DNA of 64,000 nucleotides from Thalassomonas viridans (GTDB taxonomy: Bacteria; Pseudomonadota; Gammaproteobacteria; Enterobacterales; Alteromonadaceae). Every line of letters starts with the position of its first letter. Within the stretch, counting starts at the first letter, position 1. The translations under genes and the position numbers were made by a program. Shown here one piece after another: positions 16,475-24,017 of this stretch. The stretch lies in contig NZ_CP059733.1 of assembly GCF_000948985.2 (NCBI RefSeq), positions 1,674,001 through 1,738,000 on the forward strand, given 5' to 3'. The notes beneath the pieces are model-generated. The model saw nothing but the letters and a program-made list of their open reading frames with translations. It had not been told where the DNA came from and ran no database searches.

Positions 16475-17001
16475 AATGGATACCTCATTGCTTTGTATCT
16501 ATTTTGGTTAGCTACCTCTGAGTGCCCCAAGCACTTGGGGGTAGCGCCTTGTTGTTTGCTCTTTGTCTGCGGGTAAGAAATACCTCCTCTGCTTATTGAT
16601 AACCACCTTTAGGTTTAGTACAAAATACGGGATAAATCCGGTTTTGACGGCAAATAATATTGCGGATATTTTTTAATACTGTACGGATAACTATACAGAT
16701 AAAAAATATCATGAAAAATAATGGGTTGTCCGTTTGAAATTAGTTGTTTTTGCTCTATTAAAACAAGCAAAAAGTTCATTGATATAAGGGGATCAGAGCT
16801 GAGCAGAGTAGGATCCATTAACTGATACTGCGCAGCATATTGTTCGCCCTGAAGGCATAAGCCGCTATTTGCCGATAGCGGCTTTTTATTCTCAGGCTGG
16901 TGTTATTTTATATTTGCTTAAATGCTGTAAAAACGACAAAATGCGGCGTTTTATTACGATATTTTATCGGTTCAAAATTCTTCTACGTTTGAGGTTGTAT
17001 T
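16475..17001. other. Intergenic region with one terminator
   Basis: AT-rich. It contains the upstream region of the minus-strand pair and a clear terminator at 16860-16888. An open frame on the minus strand at 16615-16818 has no ribosome site and was not accepted. Confidence 0.5.
16860..16888 (+). terminator. Rho-independent terminator
   Basis: GCCGCTAT and ATAGCGGC form a perfect eight-pair stem around TTGCCG, followed by TTTTTATT. No plus-strand gene ends close by, so it may belong to a small untranslated transcript or to a lost gene. Confidence 0.75.
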
Positions 17002-17208
17002 ATGGAAGCAATGTTAGGGCCTGAGCTTTATAAAGTTTTTAAATTGTCATTACTGGTCATTATTATTTTCATAGGATTTAAAGATGAGAAGTGGGCTTTT
17101 TCATTTTCCCTGCCAAGGGAAGGGCAACCTATGTATAAATTACGCAAAGGGCTGTTAATCTTCGGGTTAATGTTATTGCCAATAAAGCTTGTGCAGTATT
17201 ACGGCTGA
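17002..17208 (+). CDS. Small two-TM protein, unknown
   Basis: 68 residues with transmembrane segments near 11-27 and 47-64, separated by a basic loop (LPREGQPMYKLRK). GAGG lies seven bases before the ATG. Not recognised. It lies in the same direction as its neighbours in the cassette-like region, but clear attC arms are not visible on either side. Confidence 0.55.
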   Translation: MEAMLGPELYKVFKLSLLVIIIFIGFKDEKWAFSFSLPREGQPMYKLRKGLLIFGLMLLPIKLVQYYG

Positions 17209-17289
17209 TAACGGAAACATGCCCTGCAAGTGAACCCCGTTGATTTACTACGCTTTTTTATGTTCGAAGTGTGATTAGTAGGAGTATTG

Positions 17290-17559
17290 ATGCAAGTTGA
17301 AATTTTATACGTAATAGTCGCCGTTTTTTGTTTATTCAATTTGCTGGTGTCTGTTTATATTTTTAAACGTGATGATTTAGAGCTGTTTCAAAAGGTGGTG
17401 CAAACAATATTGGTTTGGTTAATTCCGGTATTGGCTGGAATTGGTCTCTGGCTATTTCACCGAAGTAACGATGAAGCTATAAAACCGATAACTGGCGTTG
17501 GTAATTATGCAAAAGATGATAAAGCTTATACCGGGACGGGTAACTACGGTGGTGATTAA
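17290..17559 (+). CDS. Small two-TM protein with GNY...GGD tail (copy 1)
   Basis: 89 residues from the ATG at 17290. GGAG stands five bases upstream, and an in-frame TTG directly before is less likely. Two transmembrane helices at about 5-24 and 37-56 are joined by a short charged loop, then comes a soluble tail GVGNYAKDDKAYTGTGNYGG ending in Asp. The tail design, tandem Gly-Asn-Tyr units closing with Gly-Gly-Asp, recurs in the unrelated-looking gene at 20476. Function unknown. Confidence 0.6.
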   Translation: MQVEILYVIVAVFCLFNLLVSVYIFKRDDLELFQKVVQTILVWLIPVLAGIGLWLFHRSNDEAIKPITGVGNYAKDDKAYTGTGNYGGD

Positions 17560-17567
17560 TTAATGGT

Positions 17568-17640
17568 GTGTAACAAGCCTGCCTATTTGAACGCTTTATG
17601 CTGCATTTCAGGCTGTAGATTCCGGCAGGCGTAGTTTAGC
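17568..17640 (+). repeat. Degraded attC-like site
   Basis: TGTAACAAGCCTGCC at the left pairs with GGCAGGCGTAG at the right, and a long loop contains further complementary words. The right core reads GCGTAGTTTAGC, which differs from GCGTTAG by what looks like an insertion. The position between a stop codon and the next start fits an attC site. Confidence 0.55.
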
Positions 17641-17651
17641 GAGGAAACAGA

Positions 17652-18341
17652 GTGCATAAATTTAAGATCATAACGGCCATTATGTTATTGATTCTGCTAA
17701 CTACTGGCTTTATCACTCAAAAGTACGCACTGGCCTGTGAGACCGTGCAATTTTCAGAGTATAAGCAAGTAGCTGCAAATATTTTTTCCTCGCCCGGTGT
17801 TGAGAATGTACAAGGCGTTTTAAGAAGCATTGCCGAAGGAAAGCAAAGAGTCGGCTCAACTTTTGGTGCAATGACAGCTTCCCCTAAAGTTGTGCTTGTG
17901 AGCACTAAAGACGAGGCGGCGGGGTTTGGTGCGAATTCAACGGCATCGGCTCACTATACCCCTATGGGCACCTGTATTGTGCTTGGTCCTAAGGGACAAA
18001 ATGTTGATGTAGCGGCACATGAGCTCACCCACGCGGAAATTGGCCATAGGGTTGGCTGGCTTAGGCATTTGTTAGAAATTCCGGTTTGGTTTAACGAGGG
18101 GATTGCCTTGCTCGTAGATCACAGGAAGCCGTTTTTAATTGAAAATATTCAACTCAGTCAGGAAGAAGTTAAAGCGGTAAAAAAGCTGGATACCAGTAGA
18201 GTATTTTTTGCAGGTGAGAATATTCATAAAAATTACCTGGCATCGAGACTGGCTGTTAATGAAGTTGAGCCCTCACTACTTTATGAGAAGCTTGCGCTTA
18301 TCCGTGACGGAGCAAGTTTTGAAGATGTTTTTGAAATGTAA
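17652..18341 (+). CDS. Exported gluzincin-type (peptidase MA-like) metalloprotease
   Basis: 229 residues from a GTG start nine bases after GAGG. An N-terminal hydrophobic segment (residues 7-24) followed by an Ala-Leu-Ala-Cys turn suggests export, possibly as a lipoprotein although the lipobox is poor. The zinc site is AHELTHAEIGHR near residues 119-130 (HExxH). A third ligand is probably the Glu in WFNEGIALLV about 25 residues later. That spacing is typical of gluzincins and peptidase-MA-like proteins. The protein is short for a protease and could act on a specific envelope substrate. Confidence 0.68.
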   Translation: MHKFKIITAIMLLILLTTGFITQKYALACETVQFSEYKQVAANIFSSPGVENVQGVLRSIAEGKQRVGSTFGAMTASPKVVLVSTKDEAAGFGANSTASAHYTPMGTCIVLGPKGQNVDVAAHELTHAEIGHRVGWLRHLLEIPVWFNEGIALLVDHRKPFLIENIQLSQEEVKAVKKLDTSRVFFAGENIHKNYLASRLAVNEVEPSLLYEKLALIRDGASFEDVFEM

Positions 18342-18921
18342 GCTAATCCGCAGAATCAATCCTATCTCCGGCAGTTCTGCCGGGCGCCATACCTACTCGT
18401 TATGAGTAAACTAAGTCTCATGGCTTTGCCGGGCCTTGTTTTTTAATCAAAAGTTAAAGTCTTTTCCAATTTTTATCTTATCCGTAAAAAATATTTCCGA
18501 ACCTGGTGAGATCATTTTTACCTGCCAAGCACTAGTAATAGTAATGATGCCGGAGGCCGCTCATTAGCAAGCTCAAAAGCCTGAAAACTAAGGAAGGTAG
18601 TTTATAACGGCTGAGTCTTGCATTTATTTAGTCACAACTTAAACCCTTAACACAGGAGGCAAAGCCCTAAAAACGATAAATGTAAAAGCGAATAAAAACG
18701 CGCTATCAAACCCGGTTATCACTCTGGTTGTTAATGTACAAATGGTTGTTTCCTGCCCTGGATGTATAGGTCTCAGGTTGTCACCATAAGCCTTGTTATG
18801 CCTTTTGTAGTCATATGGCGGCTTATTTATCCGCACAAGGATTAGCTCGGGTGATTGTTTGGGATATTCAACCTGCCTGCACGCTGATGTGGAGGTAAAC
18901 GTTTAGCTGTAAGGAATAATG
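18342..18921. other. About 580 bp without a recognised gene
   Basis: A short palindrome CCGGCAG-TT-CTGCCGG at 18368-18383 lacks a T-run. A six-T stretch at 18441-18446 follows a weak stem. This interval closes the cassette-like region. A minus-strand frame at 18639-18836 has no support. Confidence 0.45.
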
Positions 18922-19389
18922 ATGAAAAAGTTAATGATAAAATCTATTTGTAGTGCAGCCCTGGCTGTTTTTGTTTCTTCTGCCTATGCAGACGATGAAA
19001 AGATGTATCCCGGCTCAATGTGCAGTTTTGCCGACTTCCCCCTGGCTTCCCACAATAAAATGCATCACCGGCATAAAAACCTCTCAGGCAGGGGGCAATG
19101 GGTGACATGTCCTATCGTCAGAGACAGTGTACTTAATGGCATGGAGTATTTGTCGCTTGATATGGTGGGTACCGCCACCAATGTACGTTTTGAGCAGCGC
19201 GCACCGGGTAATGGTTCCCTGTCGGGCTGGAACTCAAGCGGCTTAAGCTTTATTGGCGGTGGTGTGCAGTATTACTGGTTTAGCGGTAATGCCTGGGCCG
19301 ATCCTACTGACAGGGCGTCTTTGACTCTTGAGCTGTATTTGTACAATAACGCCTATATCAATGCCTACCGGGTAAAAGAGCGTACCTAA
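18922..19389 (+). CDS. Secreted protein of unknown function
   Basis: About 155 residues with a classical signal peptide: basic MKKLMIKS, hydrophobic core, cleavage at SAYADD near residue 23. The mature part holds two Cys about 40 residues apart (GSMCSF and TCPIV), which may form a disulfide, and a Trp/Tyr/Gly-rich C-terminal half suggesting a beta-sandwich. AAGGA supports the second of two adjacent ATGs. No family was recognised. Its length and single domain are typical of small periplasmic or extracellular proteins in marine Alteromonadales. Confidence 0.65.
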   Translation: MKKLMIKSICSAALAVFVSSAYADDEKMYPGSMCSFADFPLASHNKMHHRHKNLSGRGQWVTCPIVRDSVLNGMEYLSLDMVGTATNVRFEQRAPGNGSLSGWNSSGLSFIGGGVQYYWFSGNAWADPTDRASLTLELYLYNNAYINAYRVKERT

Positions 19390-19492
19390 GCGCTTGGCTA
19401 TGGTTAATATGTCCTGCTCCGGCCATTGGCGTTGTAGGGCATATTAACTATCCGGCAGCTTTAACCTTTATCTTTTTAGAGGATATGCAGAT

Positions 19493-20242
19493 ATGCTAAC
19501 CAAACATATTTATATTTTGGGGATTTGTGCGGCAGCCTTGATTGGTATGCTGATTATTGCAGCAACTATGGAGCAGAGTGAGCTAGCTCCGGTGAAAACT
19601 GTGGACACACAGATAACTTTACCCGCAGCCGGGCAACCAACCATAGACTCCAGTACGCTGTTAGCGATAGAGGATGCACTTCACTCCATCCAGGATGCCG
19701 TACCGGCACTAAAAAGTGTTGTCGCACAAAATCAGCAGGCTAATGACAAGCGGATAAAGGCGATTGAAGAGAATATCCGGCAGTTGAAGCTGGCAGTGCA
19801 ACACTCCGAAGATACTACTGAGCAGGCAGCTGCAACCGAACCTCAGGTATTTTCGCCTGAACAAGAACAAGCCCTGGCACAGGAGCGGGCGCTGGCGCAA
19901 GTGGCGGCATTTGACCAGGCACTTGATGAGGAAGTTCGGGATGAAGGCTGGGCTGCTGAAATGGAGAGTATGATCTCTTATGCGTCGCAGGGGGAGTTGT
20001 ATCAGGGGTCAAAAATCGGTAGTCCAAGCTGTAAATCGAGCTTTTGCCGTTTTGAGGCCTTTCATGACGGCATGGACAGCCAGGATAATTTTGAGCTGAT
20101 CCGGCGTGAATTACCCAACAGTTATCATATGCAGCATTTTGATACAGGCGGCGGCAGCTCCCGCACGGTAATGTATGTTATCCGTCAGGGTGAAGAGATG
20201 AAAAACATCATATTCAATACCTTAAATCCTGGGGCGAGGTAA
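19493..20242 (+). CDS. Membrane-anchored coiled-coil protein, unknown
   Basis: 249 residues. One N-terminal transmembrane anchor (residues 6-25) is followed by a linker, a predicted coiled coil (about 70-105) and a Gln/Glu/Ala-rich helix (EQEQALAQERALAQVAAF). A compact C-terminal domain with a CKSSFC pair follows, close to residues 180-185. The C-terminal portion, with SPSCKSSFCRFEA, resembles periplasmic domains found downstream of coiled coils in other marine hypotheticals. The role is not known. The start ATG follows AGAGGATA. Confidence 0.62.
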   Translation: MLTKHIYILGICAAALIGMLIIAATMEQSELAPVKTVDTQITLPAAGQPTIDSSTLLAIEDALHSIQDAVPALKSVVAQNQQANDKRIKAIEENIRQLKLAVQHSEDTTEQAAATEPQVFSPEQEQALAQERALAQVAAFDQALDEEVRDEGWAAEMESMISYASQGELYQGSKIGSPSCKSSFCRFEAFHDGMDSQDNFELIRRELPNSYHMQHFDTGGGSSRTVMYVIRQGEEMKNIIFNTLNPGAR

Positions 20243-20475
20243 AGGTTGTTTACTGTCACTCCCGGGGTTACCGGCACTATTTTTAAACCAGTGCCGGGCA
20301 GGCAAAGCTGGTGATATTGTTTTTGGTATCGCTCTGCTTTGCTTGTTTATTTCATCCGTGCTTTGTTGGCAGCCAATACAGTCGATTGATAAAAATAAAA
20401 AGCTAAGTTCATAAATAGGGAAAATAATAGCTAGTTGTTACGTGCCTAAACAGCTATCATGCCCGGCTTATACAT

Positions 20476-20766
20476 GTGTTGTATGCCTGGTTGTTTATGG
20501 CAATTCCTGTTTATATTTTAGCTATATTAGTGTTCCATACCCTTATAAGTCTTGTGGTAGTCATTAAGATTTGTAGCAATTTGATGTTAATGAGTTCAGA
20601 GAAGTTAAAACTTTCATTTCTGGCTTTTTTACTTCCAATAATAGGGCCTATTCTCAGCCTTTCAATTAGCAGCGAGCATCCGACAACAACATCTTCTACC
20701 GGCAATGAATACTACGGCAATTCATCTGGCTCTTATAGCGATAGCTCTGGTTCTGGTGGGGACTAA
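20476..20766 (+). CDS. Small two-TM protein with GNEYYG...GGD tail (copy 2)
   Basis: Up to 96 residues. The start is uncertain: GTG at 20476 gives the full length, while an in-frame ATG at 20497 would trim seven residues. Two transmembrane helices (about 6-34 and 49-64) precede a Ser/Thr-rich tail GNEYYGNSSGSYSDSSGSGG ending in Asp. The tail echoes that of the gene at 17290 (Gly-Asn-Tyr units, final Gly-Gly-Asp) although the helices differ. Function unknown. Confidence 0.5.
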   Translation: MLYAWLFMAIPVYILAILVFHTLISLVVVIKICSNLMLMSSEKLKLSFLAFLLPIIGPILSLSISSEHPTTTSSTGNEYYGNSSGSYSDSSGSGGD

Positions 20767-20841
20767 AAAGGTGTATATGAGTTAATACGAGCGCCAGTTT
20801 ATTTTCGGGTGTTTCAGTCAAATCATAATTAAAGAAGTATC

Positions 20842-21300
20842 ATGATTAAGAAAATATTAAAAGCTATAGGCATTACCATTTTGGTGTTGCTATTTCTGAC
20901 TATTGTCGCGGCAATTTGGGCCGGTTATAAATCGGCAGGTTACGAAGAAACGGCGGTGCCGTATATTAACAAGGCCATACCTGAAATATCTAAATGGCAG
21001 CCCGATATTATGAAGTCCTATATGGCGCCGGAACCCCTGGCGCAAGTGTCAGAGGATGATTTTTTGGAAATGGTGAGAATACTTTCTAAAATGGGGAAGT
21101 TGATTTCAACCGAAACCCCGGTTTTCCAAAGCGTGAATTCATCATCAACAGTATCAGACGGTTCTATGACCTTAGTTACCTACCATATCCCGGCTAAATA
21201 TGAGAACGGCGATGCTAACTTGATTGTTGTTCTCAAAGAAAAAGACGAATCATTTGAAGTTTATTACTTCAAAGTGGAGTCTATGGCTTTGTTTAAGTAA
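20842..21300 (+). CDS. Single-TM anchored protein of unknown function
   Basis: 152 residues. Basic MIKKILK and a long hydrophobic helix (residues 9-30) anchor a soluble domain of about 115 residues. The soluble part starts helical (PYINKAIPEISKWQP) and ends in an antiparallel beta pattern (TLVTYHIPAKYENG, NLIVVLKEKDESFEVYYFKV), like small SnoaL- or DUF4019-type folds. No signature was found. AAAGAAG precedes the ATG. It probably sits in the periplasm on the inner membrane. Confidence 0.6.
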   Translation: MIKKILKAIGITILVLLFLTIVAAIWAGYKSAGYEETAVPYINKAIPEISKWQPDIMKSYMAPEPLAQVSEDDFLEMVRILSKMGKLISTETPVFQSVNSSSTVSDGSMTLVTYHIPAKYENGDANLIVVLKEKDESFEVYYFKVESMALFK

Positions 21301-21422
21301 AACACATCATTTACCGCTTTATATTTTTCCTGGTGTAAAGGAAGGGGATTTAGAAGTACCGGCCCGGGCGAAGAGAATACCTGTCCGGGCCGATGTCGTT
21401 TAATAACCTGATAAATCAGTAA

Positions 21423-21599
21423 TTAACACAGGAAAGAAGTCTGACAGCCACAAGTTTCGGTATAAGGGCAAGTGTCGTAGTCATCGACAGAAAAAACTGT
21501 GTATCTGCCGCCGGCGACTTGCGGTGTCATGGCTGTTGGCAGGGCATTTTTATCTTTCGACAGGTTTTTCAGTTTCTTTTTGTTTAATTGCAGTTTCAT
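21423..21599 (-). CDS. Double-glycine leader peptide, putative RiPP/bacteriocin precursor (copy 2)
   Basis: 58 residues from the ATG at 21599, which has AAAGGAAG just upstream; the frame extends further upstream but without support. The leader MKLQLNKKKLKNLSKD is identical to copy 1 at 13016. It continues with LPTAMTPQVAGG, then a 27-residue core with four Cys (DTC, ETCGC, final Cys). Both cores share a CGC motif but little else. Nine of the sixteen shared leader codons differ synonymously between copies, so the protein, not the DNA, has been conserved. Confidence 0.75.
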   Translation of the reverse strand: MKLQLNKKKLKNLSKDKNALPTAMTPQVAGGRYTVFSVDDYDTCPYTETCGCQTSFLC

Positions 21600-21774
21600 A
21601 AACGCTTCCTTTTGTTTAGTGTTATTAGCCCGACCCTGTTTATCAGTGCCGGGAAGGTAAAGGCGAAATTTTACGCCTGTAATAGTTAACAACTTGTAAA
21701 TAAAAGAATCAATCCATTGTATTAGCAAAATTTATTTAATTTGTTTTAGCTCAATAAAATGAGTAAGTTGTGAC

Positions 21775-22323
21775 TTATTGCCCGCCTTTGTTGCTGTCGA
21801 GTTTGCTCTGGAAATAACTCATTTGCCGGTTGAAGTCTGAGGTAGACAGCATATTGCGTTTCTTTTTAATGTCTTCCATCTCCATTTGGATGCCCTCTCT
21901 TCTGAGCTTTTCGGTATGGGCCTGATCTTCCATTGCTGATTTTCTTCCCCAGGGGGAGGTTCCCGGCGAATAACTGGTTTTGAATAAAGAGAATGGCGTG
22001 AAAGGGACATCGACTGTGGTTGTTTGCCCGCCCAGGTGATCTTCCGACTGGCCGACACCGCCGCCTAAGCTTTTCAGCCCGACACCGCCGCCAAAAGTGG
22101 TGGTTTCATTCATAGGCACACCGACTTTGACCCCTCCCAGGCTACCCGATACCCCGGTATAGTCGCCGCCGACTCCGCGATTGACCGATGGCCCTTCTAC
22201 TTTGACGTAGGAGCCTTGCTCTGAAGTGAACTGCCCGCTGCCGCTTGATGAGCTGTGCGACTCAAAAGGTTTATAGCTGTGTGAAGGGGCTGTTGTTGAA
22301 AATTTACTTTTTAACCAGTCCAT
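21775..22323 (-). CDS. Gly/Ser-rich low-complexity protein, unknown
   Basis: 182 residues. The first 30 are Ser/His-rich. Residues 30-110 are a Gly/Val/Ser repeat-like region (GGDYTGVSGSLGGVKVGVP, FGGGVGLKSLGGGVG). The last 50 are a charged helix (REGIQMEMEDIKKKRNML). There is no signal peptide and no known domain. The gene starts about 180 bases upstream of the leader-peptide gene on the same strand, so the two could share a transcript. Confidence 0.5.
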   Translation of the reverse strand: MDWLKSKFSTTAPSHSYKPFESHSSSSGSGQFTSEQGSYVKVEGPSVNRGVGGDYTGVSGSLGGVKVGVPMNETTTFGGGVGLKSLGGGVGQSEDHLGGQTTTVDVPFTPFSLFKTSYSPGTSPWGRKSAMEDQAHTEKLRREGIQMEMEDIKKKRNMLSTSDFNRQMSYFQSKLDSNKGGQ

Positions 22324-22583
22324 GGGAATCTCCGGCCAGGGGAAGTATTTAACGGGGAAGAAAGCAAGCCGGGTGCCATTCGATAAGCTAAATAGGAACT
22401 TAATATTATCAGGCAGTTACCTTTTGTATTTTGGCATGTGTGGGTTGTAAATATACGTGTTCTTTTTTCTGGTGACAGGAAAGCACCCGAGCCAGGGTGA
22501 AAAATGCCCCGCCTTGTGGCCGTAACCCGATAACTTTAATAAACCATTTATAAATCAAAAGGAAAGCTTGCTTCTGAAGTGCT

Positions 22584-23507
22584 TTATGATAATAAGCTTA
22601 ATTCATTAATGGCATCAGGAACTACTTGAGCACTTTCTTTTGAATAACCGCCTCCTCCCAAAAAAACAGCGGGAATGGCTAACTGTTTTAATTGATTTAA
22701 GGTTATCTTTTCACGCTCTATTACATCAGCAGGTGTTAAGCGCATTTGCCCTAGCGGATCGGTTGCTAGTACATCAGTACCAGCTATAACAAATGCCACT
22801 TTATAATCATTGCTTAAATCACTTAAAGCCTCTTGGTAACGGGATAAATACTCTTGCCCTTTAACTCCTACAGACATAGGCACAGCAACGTCTATTCGGT
22901 TACGTGTAAAATAGGTCTTTGGATAAACATCACTGTTATAAACATCAAGGATAGTAATATTACCTTTATCCATAAAAGTAGCAGCATTGCCATTGCCGTG
23001 ATGAGCATCTGTATCGATAATTAATATTTTATCATCGGGAGTTAACGCCCCTGTTTTAAGTAACTCTTGATAACAAATACCGATGTCATTGTAGATACAA
23101 AAGCCTTCTATAGCATGAGGACTGGCATGATGATAACCGCCGGCTAAATTCCAGCAATATTTGCCTGTTAATGCCAATTTAGTTGCCGCCAGCGTACCTG
23201 CCACTCCCCAGCGCATAGCTGAGAGGATTTTTTTATCTAAATAGTTAAAACTGATTAAAGGTATGTTGGGGAGCTCCAGAGCTCGAAAAATATGCACTTT
23301 ATGGCGTAATAAACGAAAAATTAACGCATCAACAAATTCATCAATAACTGCTTGGCTTATTGGCTGATCAGATGAATGTATAGTCACATTAGGGTTATTG
23401 GCTACCTTCTGGTAAATTTTTTTAAATTTCATACCATCAAAAGGATGCAAATAATTTAGTAGACCTAAATCCATATTAAATTTGTCATGGTAAAAAACAT
23501 TTAGCAT
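22584..23507 (-). CDS. Histone deacetylase family (acetoin-utilisation type) zinc hydrolase
   Basis: 307 residues spanning the full arginase-like HDAC fold. Active-site elements are present: GGYHHA (catalytic His pair), DTDAHHGNG (zinc-binding Asp and His), AGTDVLATDPLG (second zinc Asp) and GGGGYSK (transition-state Tyr). Bacterial members deacetylate acetyl-lysine proteins, acetylpolyamines or related small molecules, and the substrate is not predictable here. The gene is distinctly AT-richer than its right-hand neighbours and stands alone on the minus strand, consistent with acquisition by transfer. Confidence 0.88.
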   Translation of the reverse strand: MLNVFYHDKFNMDLGLLNYLHPFDGMKFKKIYQKVANNPNVTIHSSDQPISQAVIDEFVDALIFRLLRHKVHIFRALELPNIPLISFNYLDKKILSAMRWGVAGTLAATKLALTGKYCWNLAGGYHHASPHAIEGFCIYNDIGICYQELLKTGALTPDDKILIIDTDAHHGNGNAATFMDKGNITILDVYNSDVYPKTYFTRNRIDVAVPMSVGVKGQEYLSRYQEALSDLSNDYKVAFVIAGTDVLATDPLGQMRLTPADVIEREKITLNQLKQLAIPAVFLGGGGYSKESAQVVPDAINELSLLS

Positions 23508-23837
23508 GCAAGTTCCTTCAACTATCCTTTTGCAATCAACCCACTTCCAAATGCTTCTAACATTGCCCCTGCCTGCATACTTCGCTATGGGGAGAAGTTA
23601 AGTCAACAGTGAGCAATGCTGTCATTCGTTTTATCTCAGTATCAAATGATGCCGATATAATACGGCGGGAGCATACTTAAGTCACAGACGATAACTCATT
23701 AAATAATTAAAAAATAGTAGCGATACGGGCCAAACCTGCAGTCATGCTTTGCGATAAACCGTTAACAACAAGTGAGATAAAAACATAGCTGGCGGCACAG
23801 TAATTATATAGCGCAGGTGTCTGGAGCCAGAAAACTC
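23508..23837. other. Intergenic region between divergent genes
   Basis: Upstream of both the deacetylase (leftward) and the protease pair (rightward). No gene, repeat or clear promoter motif was identified. Confidence 0.45.
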
Positions 23838-24017
23838 ATGAGTTCATCACTAATGGAAAAACCATCCGCCAGTAGCAGGGGCTACCGGCCATGTTTGCTC
23901 AGTCAGCTTGTTTTTGTGCTGGGTTGGGTATCTGTGCCTTTGCTCTGGCTTTATATTTTTGTTCGTTTGCTCCTGTGCGGTATTCACCGGAAATTTAGGG
24001 CCGGAGAGCTTTCATGA
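23838..24017 (+). CDS. Short single-TM protein coupled to the downstream protease gene
   Basis: About 59 residues from the ATG at 23838; the frame extends to a GTG at 23817 and an internal ATG lies at 23853. One long hydrophobic helix covers about residues 24-43 and both ends are basic. The stop codon overlaps the ATG of the protease (ATGA at 24014), so the two are translationally coupled. It may serve as a membrane partner or export helper of the protease; this is inferred from position only. Confidence 0.5.
   Translation: MSSSLMEKPSASSRGYRPCLLSQLVFVLGWVSVPLLWLYIFVRLLLCGIHRKFRAGELS

Noticed and set aside
16615..16818. 67-codon minus-strand frame
   Set aside because: No ribosome site, AT-rich Tyr/Pro composition, not conserved-looking, and it lies in an intergenic stretch next to a terminator.
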